A DNA stretch of 39,563 nt. Origin: Anaerolineae bacterium (GTDB lineage: Bacteria; Chloroflexota; Anaerolineae; Aggregatilineales; Phototrophicaceae). Below are positions 8,144 to 16,400 of this stretch, one piece after another. The notes under the pieces are model-generated. The model did not search any database. It was not told the DNA's origin and saw nothing but the letters and a program-made list of their open reading frames with translations. Within the stretch, counting starts at the first letter, position 1; each line of letters opens with the position of its first letter. The translations under genes and the position numbers were made by a program. The stretch spans positions 1 through 39,563 of the forward strand of contig JAJEGA010000083.1 of NCBI GenBank assembly GCA_022820125.1, in the 5' to 3' direction.

Positions 8144-9277
8144 TTACCCGGTCAGCGCCTCAAAGTCAGCTTGACGGCTCTGCGCGGCGGCGAGCTGCTG
8201 GGCTTGCAGCTTGCGCGTGAGCGTCGCGAGCTCGTCAGCGATGGGCATCAGGTCGATGCGGTTGGCGCTGTTGATCGTCTCCACCCACTCAGGACGCAGG
8301 ATGTCGATGCCATGCAGGGCGCCCGCGATCGCCCCGCCCATGCCGGCGATGGAATCGTTGTCGCGCCCGTAATTGGTCGCGCCGAAGATAGTCTCTTCGT
8401 AGTCGCCGCCGGTGACCACCAGGAAACCGAGGGCGATGGGCACTTCCTCGATGCTATGCGAGCGGCTGGGCGTCCAGTCATCGCTGCCGTTGCCGCGTTC
8501 GTTCTTGGCATCCTCGGCCGAGGTGTCGTATTCGCGCATCACATCACGCAGGGGCGCGATAGCTTCCTTCCAGTCGGTCAGCGTGCTGGCGCGCTCGGCG
8601 ATGGCGGCGATGCAATCGGCAGTGCCCTCTTTGGCGACCGAAAGCGCCGCGTCGATGATGGAGCTGACCGACGCATCCGGCTTGAAGGCTTCGGCGACGC
8701 AAGCCGCTTGCACGGCAGCCGCTTCCAGCCCGAAGCTGACCTGGTGCGGGCTGAGCGCATCAACCGCTTCCTGATAAGCGCGCAGCGGATCGCAGGCGTT
8801 GACAATGCCAATGGGCGCGGCGTACATGGCGGCGCCGCAATTGACCATATTGCCGACGCCGGCATAACGTGGATCGGCATTGGCCAGCCAACGGATGAAG
8901 AGCCATTTCTCGGGATAGAAGAGGCGCTCGGCCAAGGGCATCTCGCGCCCGCGGTCGGGGATCCAGCGCTGCTCATAACCGATCATCGGTCCGATGCGGC
9001 GGAAGTATTCGTGGGCGTCGAGGTGGTCGCCATGTTCAATATAGCAGCGGCTGAGCAACTGCACCATGTGGCTGTCATCCGTGTAGCGGCCATCGCCGCG
9101 GCCGCTGGTGTCGTTTGGGGCGTCCCAGGCTTCGACCAAATCGGTGATATAGCCATATCGGGCGCGAATCTCGGCGGGCATGCGCCACTCGGCGACCCCG
9201 CCCATGGCATCGCCGATCGCGCCGCCGTAGAGGCAGCCCTGGATTTTCTTCAGCAGAAGATCGGTTGTATCCGTCAT
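8144..9277 (-). CDS. ADP-ribosylglycohydrolase family protein (copy B)
   Basis: 377 residues, start ATG 9277 with TGAGGAA upstream in the same context as copy A. It has the same fold motifs: CLYGGAIGDAMG near 15-26, YTDDSHM with TDD, and GRDNDSIAGMGGAIAG near the C-terminus, so all the metal ligands expected of the DraG/ARH family are kept. It is transcribed leftwards ahead of copy A; the ~200-bp gap between them is filled with palindromic repeats, so co-transcription is possible but not shown. Differences from copy A include GVAEWRMP in place of APAEGRMP near residue 30 and a one-residue insertion near 57, which may alter substrate choice. The substrate is unknown. Confidence 0.93.
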   Translation of the reverse strand: MTDTTDLLLKKIQGCLYGGAIGDAMGGVAEWRMPAEIRARYGYITDLVEAWDAPNDTSGRGDGRYTDDSHMVQLLSRCYIEHGDHLDAHEYFRRIGPMIGYEQRWIPDRGREMPLAERLFYPEKWLFIRWLANADPRYAGVGNMVNCGAAMYAAPIGIVNACDPLRAYQEAVDALSPHQVSFGLEAAAVQAACVAEAFKPDASVSSIIDAALSVAKEGTADCIAAIAERASTLTDWKEAIAPLRDVMREYDTSAEDAKNERGNGSDDWTPSRSHSIEEVPIALGFLVVTGGDYEETIFGATNYGRDNDSIAGMGGAIAGALHGIDILRPEWVETINSANRIDLMPIADELATLTRKLQAQQLAAAQSRQADFEALTG

Positions 9278-9335
9278 CAGTTTTTCCTCATTTCATGCGC
9301 TGTCGGTAGTCGGTTCACATACTATACCGATAAAC

Positions 9336-9410
9336 GTAGGGGCGACCTATTAGGTCGCCCGCCAAACGTACCGAATATTGCAAACGGGCGACCCGATGGG
9401 TAGCCCCTAC
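9336..9410. repeat. 75-bp bipartite palindromic element
   Basis: Two tail-to-tail units lie at 9336-9360 (stem GACCTATTAGGTC) and 9386-9410 (stem ACCCGATGGGT), with GTAGGGGCG at the left end and its complement CCCCTAC at the right end. It sits in the 155-bp gap between the BNR propeller gene and ADP-ribosylglycohydrolase copy B. Confidence 0.88.
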
Positions 9411-9432
9411 AGCATTCGTTGTGGCGTACCGG

Positions 9433-10518
9433 CTACATGAAGCGAACGGAATAGACCACCGCCAGGTTGTGCGTCAAGCAGCGCCAGTGGTCGCCGCGGT
9501 CATCGGAGACGTAGAAGTTGCCGGCAGTCGTGCCGAAAGCCAGGGTGTCGCCAGTCTTATCCAGCGCGTGGCGGAAGACGAGGTCGTAGCAATTCTCCTG
9601 GGGCAAGCCGGCGCGCAGATCTTGCCAGGTCTCGCCGCCGTCTTCCGTGCGGCTGATGACCAGCGCGCGATCAACCGGCACGCGATACTCGGCGCTGACC
9701 GCCGGCGCCACCCAGGCGACGCGCTCGTCTTGGTCATCGATCGCCAGCGCGAAGCCGAAGCCGGCCGGTCCACCATTTTTGTCAGAGATATCCCGCCACT
9801 GCATGCCGCCGTTCTCGCTGCGGAAGATGCCGCAATGGTTCTGCTGCCAGAGCACATCGGGGTTGGAAGGGCTGGCGAGGATGATATGGGGGTCGTGGCC
9901 GTGCTCGTGCAGAGGATCGGGCAGGTAATCGGCATAGAGGCCGCGGTTGCGCGCTTCCCAGCTTTCGCCGCCGTCCCGGCTCACATAGACGCCGCCGACG
10001 CTGATGCCGATGGTCAAGTGGCGGCTGTCGCGCGGGTCGACTTGAATCGCGACCGTGCCCGGATGATCGCGCCCGGCGCCGAACCAGTGCATATTGCTCG
10101 GATGATGCCAGAGCGTATCGACCAGTTGGAAGGAATCGCCGCCGTCATCGCTGAGGAAGAGCCCGCCGGGGTCGGTGCCCACATAGAGGCGATTCGGCTC
10201 GTCAGCGCCGCCCGGTTCAATCAGCCAGATGTAATTGGTCTTGGCTGGCACACTGAAATCGGGCGGGACGGCATCGCCTTCGGGGTATTTAGGCGCTTCG
10301 ACCTCTTCCCAAGTCGCGCCCAGATCGCGCGAGCGGTGCAGCTTGCCGCCCCAATGCCCGTGATCAAGGCTGACCCAGATGGTGTCTGCGCGCCGATCAC
10401 GGAAGGCGTAGACGACGGGAATGGCTTCGAAATGGGCTGACTCGACTTCCCAGTCGCCGCCATCCCGGTTCATAATGAGCAAGCCCTTGCGCGTGCCGAC
10501 GAGGAGTTTGTTGCGCAT
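9433..10518 (-). CDS. BNR/Asp-box repeat beta-propeller protein (exo-sialidase-like fold)
   Basis: 361 residues without signal peptide, so probably cytoplasmic. Asp-box type repeats recur along its length: SRDLGATW, SDDGGDSF, SRDGGESW, SENGGMQW, TEDGGETW and SDDRGDHW, spaced as expected for blades of a six- or seven-bladed propeller of the sialidase/WD40-YVTN group. The catalytic Arg triad of true sialidases cannot be recognised, so hydrolase activity should not be assumed. Its ATG at 10518 follows immediately on the stop codon of the MoaD-like gene (no spacer), so the two are translated together. Inference: it may be a scaffold or partner for the sulfur-carrier-like protein. I know this gene pair from other genomes only as a recurring arrangement without a defined function. 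Confidence 0.88.
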   Translation of the reverse strand: MRNKLLVGTRKGLLIMNRDGGDWEVESAHFEAIPVVYAFRDRRADTIWVSLDHGHWGGKLHRSRDLGATWEEVEAPKYPEGDAVPPDFSVPAKTNYIWLIEPGGADEPNRLYVGTDPGGLFLSDDGGDSFQLVDTLWHHPSNMHWFGAGRDHPGTVAIQVDPRDSRHLTIGISVGGVYVSRDGGESWEARNRGLYADYLPDPLHEHGHDPHIILASPSNPDVLWQQNHCGIFRSENGGMQWRDISDKNGGPAGFGFALAIDDQDERVAWVAPAVSAEYRVPVDRALVISRTEDGGETWQDLRAGLPQENCYDLVFRHALDKTGDTLAFGTTAGNFYVSDDRGDHWRCLTHNLAVVYSVRFM

Positions 10519-10791
10519 TTAACCCCCTGATAGCGCTTGAACGATGAAGATTTTGGTATCAGCGGAGACGCGGTCGGAGAGGGTCTGCTTGTCGCGCAGG
10601 AGTTCATCGCCGACGAAGATGTTGACGTGTTTGCGCAGCGCGCCTTGCTCGTCGATGATGTAGTCGGCGAGCCCGCGCCAGCGGTCATCGACGGCGGCGA
10701 CGATCTCGGCGACGGTGGCGGCGTCGATGGCGCATTCGCAGAGATCGGGGAAGAAGCGTTTGAGGTTGGGCGTGAATTTGACTTGAGCCAT
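10519..10791 (-). CDS. MoaD/ThiS-like ubiquitin-fold sulfur-carrier protein
   Basis: 90 residues ending in ...ALSGG, the exposed Gly-Gly C-terminus that E1-like enzymes adenylate and thiocarboxylate in MoaD/ThiS proteins. The body has the beta-grasp pattern: an opening strand, a helix with TVAEIVAAVDDRW, then HVNIFVGDELLRDKQTLSDRV and a final hydrophobic strand, IFIVQAL. The likely role is sulfur transfer for a cofactor or metabolite. No moeB/thiF, moaE or thiG is nearby, so the activating enzyme must be elsewhere. It directly abuts the BNR propeller gene downstream. The variant 'IFVGDE...L' resembles the MoaD-like proteins that stand outside molybdopterin operons. Confidence 0.88.
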   Translation of the reverse strand: MAQVKFTPNLKRFFPDLCECAIDAATVAEIVAAVDDRWRGLADYIIDEQGALRKHVNIFVGDELLRDKQTLSDRVSADTKIFIVQALSGG

Positions 10792-10856
10792 GGCGCCGCT
10801 CCGTGTCTGCTAGGGCTTAGATTAGAACGGATGTAGGGCGGGGTTGTCAAGATATT

Positions 10857-10894
10857 ACCACCGAGTACACCGAGGAAAAGGAGGACGCCGAGAG
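10857..10894. repeat. CACCGAGTACACCGAG-type dispersed repeat
   Basis: ACCACCGAGTACACCGAG followed by an A/G-rich stretch and GACGCCGAGAG. A close copy is at 32096-32135, and a shorter reversed one lies near 13331-13356. It lies upstream of the methyltransferase-HNH gene and inside the over-extended open frame, which argues against using that frame's first ATG. Confidence 0.65.
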
Positions 10895-10969
10895 CTTGGT
10901 TTTGAAACAAAAAGGCGAAGGGCGCAAAAGGATTTCATGCGACACACTGTACGAAGGTCGCTGCGCAAA

Positions 10970-10978
10970 TGGTATACT
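10970..10978 (+). promoter_or_regulatory. Extended -10 promoter element for the methyltransferase-HNH gene
   Basis: TGGTATACT matches an extended -10 (TGnTATAAT-like) box. A transcript starting at about 10985 would exclude the upstream ATG at 10896 and favour the TTG at 11013. No good -35 hexamer was found, which is compatible with an extended -10 promoter. Confidence 0.45.
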
Positions 10979-11012
10979 CCCAAAAGAGAATCATCATCGC
11001 GGGGTAAATCGT

Positions 11013-12491
11013 TTGGCAGAGTTTAACTTCAAGAACCGAACGCTGTATCATGGCGACAACCTTGATTTTCTGCGCGGTATGAATAGCGAGACCGTGCATC
11101 TTATCGCTACCGACCCGCCCTTCAACAAAAACCGCGATTTTCACGCCACGCCTGACAGCTTGGCGGCCGGCGCTCGCTTCAAAGACCGCTGGCGCTGGGA
11201 CGATGATGTGCACGACGAATGGACGGATAGCATCAAGGACGACTGGCCCGCCGTTGAGAGTGTGATTGCTGGCGCTCAGTTAGCATATGGCGATGACATG
11301 GGCGCGTTTTTGTGCTGGCTTGGCGTGCGCCTGATGGAGATGCACCGAATACTTCGATTGGATGGAACGCTCTATCTGCATCTTGATCGTACAGCTGTCG
11401 CATACGTCAAGTGCCTGTTGGACGGTATATTTGGACGGAATAATTTCATTACCGAAATTATCTGGAATTATGGTACACCGTCTGGCGGGAGGGCTGGCGG
11501 CAAAAAGCCGGTCAAGTCACACGAAACTTTACTCGTTTACGCAAAGCAATACAGCAAGCACACTTATAACAAGCAGTACACGCCCTACTCAGAGAATTAC
11601 AGAACGAAGTGGTTTAGACATGCGGACGCGGACGGACGGAAATACCGCACGAGAAAACGGAAAGGGAAAATAGTCCGACAGTATCTTGACGAGAGTCCTG
11701 GCGTACCTTTATCCGATACCTGGACGGATATAAGATCGCTCTATGGCTCGTCAGGCTGGTTTCCCAACAACAGGCAAGAGATTACGGGCTATCCCACGCA
11801 GAAACCCCTCGCGCTGTACCGCCGCATCATCAAAGCCAGCAGTAATGTAGGCGATATGGTGCTCGATCCTTTCTGCGGCTGCGCGACAACACCGGTCGCC
11901 GCCGAACAGCTTGGGCGGCAATGGGTCGGTATAGACATCTGGGATAAGGCGCATGAGACCGTATTGAATCGTTTGGCGGAAGAGGGCATGCTGACCGCCG
12001 AGAAGAAACCGCTGCAGTTTTGGACGAAGCGTGTCCACTACGAAACCGAGCCGCCGCGCCGCACAGACGACAACGAATTAGCCGCGCCCAGTCTTAAGTT
12101 GAAGACGCCGCGCGCGGTGGAGCCATGGGAGAAGCTGACGCATCGGCAAATCGTGAGTGTTCTGGAAGTCGCGCAGCGAAGCAATGGCAACGTCATTTGC
12201 GCCGGTTGCGGACGCGAACTGGAACGCGAGTTCATGGAACTGGATCATATCACGCCGCGGTCGGACGGTGGCGAAAATCACATTCGCAACCGCATCTTGC
12301 TCTGTCGCCCCTGCAACGGGCGAAAGGGGCAATATCTGACGCTGCGCGGCCTTATCCGCGAGAACAAGAAGGCGGATTGGATGAAGGACGAAGGCTTGGC
12401 GCAAATGGCGCGAGAAGCTGCGCGCGACCGTGCGGATTGGATGCGAGATAATTTTGAGGGGGAGGCGTGTCAGGCGTTGATTGCGGGGTGA
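11013..12491 (+). CDS. DNA adenine/cytosine-N4 methyltransferase fused to an HNH nuclease
   Basis: 492 residues if started at TTG 11013 (CGGGG upstream, downstream of a plausible -10 box); the frame is open back to ATG 10896, but that part lies in a repeat. Beta-class amino-methyltransferase order: motif IV DPPF (34-37) precedes the specificity region (~150-255), then TQKP (262-265) and motif I DPFCGCATT (285-293). The C-terminal ~110 residues form an HNH zinc-finger nuclease: Cys396-x2-Cys399, the catalytic pair Asp411-His412 in LDHITPRSDGG, Asn residues in NHIRNR, and Cys431-x2-Cys434. Known relatives combine the two activities either as standalone modification enzymes or as compact restriction-modification proteins. 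I infer that site-specific methylation and cutting are carried by one chain. It stands alone, with convergent VapBC downstream. Confidence 0.9.
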   Translation: MAEFNFKNRTLYHGDNLDFLRGMNSETVHLIATDPPFNKNRDFHATPDSLAAGARFKDRWRWDDDVHDEWTDSIKDDWPAVESVIAGAQLAYGDDMGAFLCWLGVRLMEMHRILRLDGTLYLHLDRTAVAYVKCLLDGIFGRNNFITEIIWNYGTPSGGRAGGKKPVKSHETLLVYAKQYSKHTYNKQYTPYSENYRTKWFRHADADGRKYRTRKRKGKIVRQYLDESPGVPLSDTWTDIRSLYGSSGWFPNNRQEITGYPTQKPLALYRRIIKASSNVGDMVLDPFCGCATTPVAAEQLGRQWVGIDIWDKAHETVLNRLAEEGMLTAEKKPLQFWTKRVHYETEPPRRTDDNELAAPSLKLKTPRAVEPWEKLTHRQIVSVLEVAQRSNGNVICAGCGRELEREFMELDHITPRSDGGENHIRNRILLCRPCNGRKGQYLTLRGLIRENKKADWMKDEGLAQMAREAARDRADWMRDNFEGEACQALIAG

Positions 12492-12546
12492 ATGAACCTC
12501 AAAGACAAAATGGGAGCTTATGCTGCTTAACTGGGCTGAGGCTAAA

Positions 12547-12960
12547 CTATGGCAAGAGCTCGAGGAAATCGCAGTGGCGCGGCTGAAAGATGCTGAAATC
12601 GCGCCGGTCGAAGGTCGCGATGCGCGTGATGTTCATGCGCTCGGCGATAGCCATGATGCAGCAGTCGACTAGATCAAGGCGGGAATCCGCATAATGCTCG
12701 CTAATCTCTTTCACTCTCGCCAAGTCGTCTCGCAACACAGGTTCCAGTCTGACGCTCCTATGCTCAAAGAAGTCAAAGAAGATCAAACTGTCTGCGTAAC
12801 CCAAGTTGCGACGGAGCATGTAGCTGACTTCTGGCAGCAATGAATCAGGCACAAGCATCGTCTCGCTCCGATCTTTCGCGAACTCGTATGCTCGCTGGTG
12901 ATAGAGTTCACTTCCGTCATAAAGCGCCACCAGAAAACTGCTGTCGATGATGAGCGTCAC
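12547..12960 (-). CDS. vapC: PIN-domain toxin, VapC type
   Basis: 137 residues beginning GTG at 12960 (GTGA overlap with the antitoxin stop). PIN-domain acidic residues are in place: Asp6 (IIDSSF), Glu44 (LLPEVSYML), Asp96/Asp99 (RLDLVD) and Asp118 (ATFDRRDF). VapC toxins are Mg-dependent RNases that cut tRNA or rRNA when released from their antitoxin. Its partner lies immediately upstream. It is convergent with the methyltransferase-HNH gene, whose stop is about 55 bp away. Confidence 0.9.
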   Translation of the reverse strand: MTLIIDSSFLVALYDGSELYHQRAYEFAKDRSETMLVPDSLLPEVSYMLRRNLGYADSLIFFDFFEHRSVRLEPVLRDDLARVKEISEHYADSRLDLVDCCIMAIAERMNITRIATFDRRDFSIFQPRHCDFLELLP

Positions 12961-13232
12961 CTGTCAATGCGACCATTCAAATAGTCGGCGAATTCGGTAT
13001 TAAGGATTTCGCGGCTGCGACCAGCAGTATTCACTGGCTTAGGTGAAGATAGCCCCGCCGCTTTAGCGTGACGCGCTAGATCTGCCAGCGTCGCCCACTG
13101 TTTGTCATCGTTCTCGCGCTCCGCTTCATAGCGCTCAAGCCAGTCGCGCAGCAGGTCGCCAATGTCGGCGTCTTTACGTTTTGCCAGTTCTTCCAGTCGC
13201 AGCGCGACGTCTTGCGGGATGTCGATGGTCAT
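12957..13232 (-). CDS. Antitoxin partner of the PIN toxin
   Basis: 91 residues from ATG 13232, chosen because GGAGGAT lies eight bases upstream; the frame is open a further 11 codons without such a signal. The N-terminus MTIDIPQDVALRLEELAKRK fits a short strand plus helix of a ribbon-helix-helix DNA-binding antitoxin, followed by an acidic helix (DLLRDWLERYEAERENDD) and a flexible tail that would wrap the toxin. The 4-bp overlap with the toxin start (GTGA) is the usual translational coupling of VapBC operons. Autoregulation is expected, but no operator was pinned down. Confidence 0.8.
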   Translation of the reverse strand: MTIDIPQDVALRLEELAKRKDADIGDLLRDWLERYEAERENDDKQWATLADLARHAKAAGLSSPKPVNTAGRSREILNTEFADYLNGRIDR

Positions 13233-13361
13233 GCGTGGATCCTCCGCTTGGGGTGATTGTACCACTGAATGAAGCGGATAGGTCTAGCCGCCTCCGCGCC
13301 ATTCCGGCGATAAACCTCTGTGCCCTCGCCCATCTCGGCGTACTCGGTGGTTTAGGTTGTT

Positions 13362-13386
13362 AGGCGACTCACAGAGTCGCCCCTAC
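13362..13386. repeat. Palindromic unit (GTAGGGGCG family, reverse orientation)
   Basis: Stem GGCGACTC-ACA-GAGTCGCC followed by CCTAC. It lies in the ~250-bp region between the divergent VapBC and large BNR genes. That region also holds a reversed CACCGAG-type repeat near 13331-13356 and a possible -10 TACAAT at 13438-13443 for the rightward gene. Confidence 0.85.
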
Positions 13387-13482
13387 AATTTCCCGTTGAG
13401 CGAGCGCCCTTCGGTGGTTAATCTACTCCCCCCGCGCTACAATAGCCCACCACCCTGACCAAGCATAACGAGGACTCCACCC

Positions 13483-16400
13483 ATGACCGACTCCAAATTC
13501 GCCGGGCTGACCGAATTCCGCTGCATCGGACCCTTCCGCGGCGGACGCGTCGTCGCTGTCGCTGGCGACCCGCGCGATCAAAACACCTTCTACTTCGGCG
13601 GCGTCTGCGGCGGCGTTTGGAAGACGACCGACGCCGGGCAATATTGGGAGAACATCAGCGACGGCTACTTCACGTCATCGTCCGTGGGCGCGCTGGAAGT
13701 CGCCCCGGCCGACCCCAACGTCATCTACGCCGGCACGGGCGAAACAACGATCCGCATTGATGTCTCGATCGGCGATGGCATCTACAAATCGACCGATGCC
13801 GGGCGCAGCTGGAATCACCTGGGCTTAAAAGAGACACGCCAGATCGCCAAGATTCGGACGCACCCGGAAAACGCTGACCTGGTCTATGCCGCTGTCTTTG
13901 GTCATGCCTTTGGACCGAACCCCGAGCGCGGCGTGTATCGCTCGAAGGATGGCGGCGACACTTGGCAGAACATCCTGCACCTCAGCGAAAAAGCCGGCGC
14001 CATCGACTTGAGCATCGACAAGAACAATCCGCGCGTCATCTACGCAGCGTTTTGGGAGGCTTATCGCAATTTCTGGAATATCTCCTCAGGCGGCGAAGAC
14101 AGCGGCATCTGGCGCAGCATGGATGGCGGCGACACTTGGGAGAACATCAGCGCGAACAAGGGGCTGCCCAGCGGGCGATCCAATGAATCGCCCCTACTTG
14201 GCAAGATTGGCTTGGCGGCTTCCCCCGCGCAGCCTGGGCGCGTTTGGGCGATCATCGAGAACCAGCCCGATGGCGGCATCTACCGCAGCGATGACTATGG
14301 CGAGAGCTGGATCGTGGGCAGCAAGGACAACCGCTTCATCTCGCGCGCCTGGTATTACATGCACCTGACCGCCGATCCACTGGACGCCAACACGATTTAC
14401 ATCAACAACCTCAACTTTTGGAAATCGACCGACGGCGGGCACAACTTCACCGAGATCACGACGCCGCATGGCGATGACCACGATCTCTGGATTCACCCCG
14501 ACAACAACAAGGTGATGATCCACGGCAATGACGGCGGCGCTTGCGTCTCGCTCAACGGCGGGCTGTCCTGGTCGAGCATTTACAACCAGCCGACGGCGCA
14601 GTTCTATCACCTCGATACCGACAGCAACGAGCCCTATTACGTCTATGGCACGCAGCAGGACAACTCCAGCTTGCGCGTGCCCAGCCGCAGCCGCTATTCG
14701 TCAATCACCTGGGAAGACTGCGACATCATCGGCTCGGGCGAGAGCGGTTATATCGCCGTCGACCCCGCCGATTCGAATATCGTTTATGTCGGCGCAATCG
14801 GCAGCTCGCCCGGCGGCGGCAACAGCCTGCAGCGTTACGACCACCGCACGCAGCAAATCCGCCTCATCGCCACCTGGCCCCGCAGCTCGACCGGCTTGGG
14901 CGCGGGGGCGGACAAGTACCGCTTCGCCTGGACCTACCCAATCGTCTTTTCGCCGCATGACAGCCGCACAATCTACATCGGCGGCAATCAGATTCTGAAG
15001 ACAACCGACGAAGGCCAAAGCTGGGAGGAGTTCAGCCCCGATTTGACCCGCGCCGATCCCGAGACGCTTAAGCCGTCGGGCGGCCCCATCAATCGCGACG
15101 CGGTCGGCGCGGAGCATTACGCCACGGTGTATACGCTGGCGGAATCGCCGCATGAGCCGGGCGTGATCTGGGCGGGCTCCGATGATGGCTTGCTGCATAT
15201 CACGCGCGATGGCGGCGAAAACTGGAGCGAGATCACACCGCCCGACCTCGGTGAATGGACGATGTTCACCATGATCGAACCATCGCCGCATGACAAAGCC
15301 ACCGCCTACGTCACGGCGACGCGCTACAAGAATGACGATTACGCGCCCTACGTCTTTAAGACGACGGACTATGGCGCAAGCTGGACGCCGATCGTCGAGG
15401 GCATCGCCGACGATCACTTCTGCCGCGTCCTGCGCGAAGATCCAGCGCGCGAAGGGCTGCTCTATCTAGGCACAGAGTTTGGCTTGTACATTTCCTTTGA
15501 TGCTGGCAACACATGGCAGCGCTTCCAGTTGAATCTGCCGATCTCGCCGATCTACGATCTCAAGATCAAGGGTCGTGTAGACACTGACCCGTCAGATGCG
15601 GATCTGATCGTGGCGACGCATGGCCGCTCGTTCTGGATCCTAGATGATGTGACCGTGCTGCATCAATTGGCGGGCGACCCAATGGGTAGCCCCTACGGAG
15701 ATGACGAGGTCGCCCGGGTTCGCTTGCTCAAGCCCGGGACCGTCGAGCGCCATCTGCCGAAGGTTTTTGAGGGTTTGTTCGACAGCGGCGAGGGCAAGCA
15801 GTATATGAGCACGCTGGGTATGGTCGCCGCCTACGTCAAAGAGGAGACGCCGGAGCACGGCGTCAAGCATACTTACCTCGACAGCGGAACCAATCCGCCA
15901 CAGGGCGCCGTCATCACCTACTACCTGCCGGAAGCGCCGGAATCGACCATCTCGCTGCGCATCGACGATGCCGATGGCAAAGAGGTCAAGAGCTTCAAGA
16001 GCCTGCACGCGGACGAAGATGTAGGGGCGACACTTGTGTCGCCCAGGCCCGCCGATGCGGCCGACGACAAGCCCAAAGAACTGCGCATCCCGGCGAAAGC
16101 CGGCTGGAATCGCTTCGTCTGGGATCTGCGTTATCCTGACGCCCACAAGGTGGCGCCGCATGACGACAATCAGCAGGGCTTCATCAAGGGACCGCATGCC
16201 GCGCCCGGCAGCTACCGCGCGACGCTGACGGTCGGCGACGAGGCACTCAGCGAAGCGTTCGAGATCGTGAAAGAAGCCGGCGTCGCCGCGAGCCAAGCCG
16301 ATCTGCAAGCGCAGTTTGATCTGCTGTTGACGATCCGCGACAAGCTCTCGGCGACGCACAAGTCGATCAATCAGATGCGCGATGCGCGGGCGCAGCTCAA

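Noticed and set aside
8171..9403. 410-codon frame on the plus strand
   Set aside because: Exact antisense shadow of ADP-ribosylglycohydrolase copy B, extending into a repeat; low-complexity composition and no family.
10896..11012. N-terminal extension of the methyltransferase-HNH protein
   Set aside because: Lies at the end of a dispersed repeat and upstream of a plausible -10 box; no ribosome-binding site. The TTG at 11013 was preferred, though the longer form cannot be excluded.
12492..12531. 12-codon frame after the methyltransferase-HNH stop
   Set aside because: Too short, no ribosome-binding site, no support beyond an ATG and a stop.
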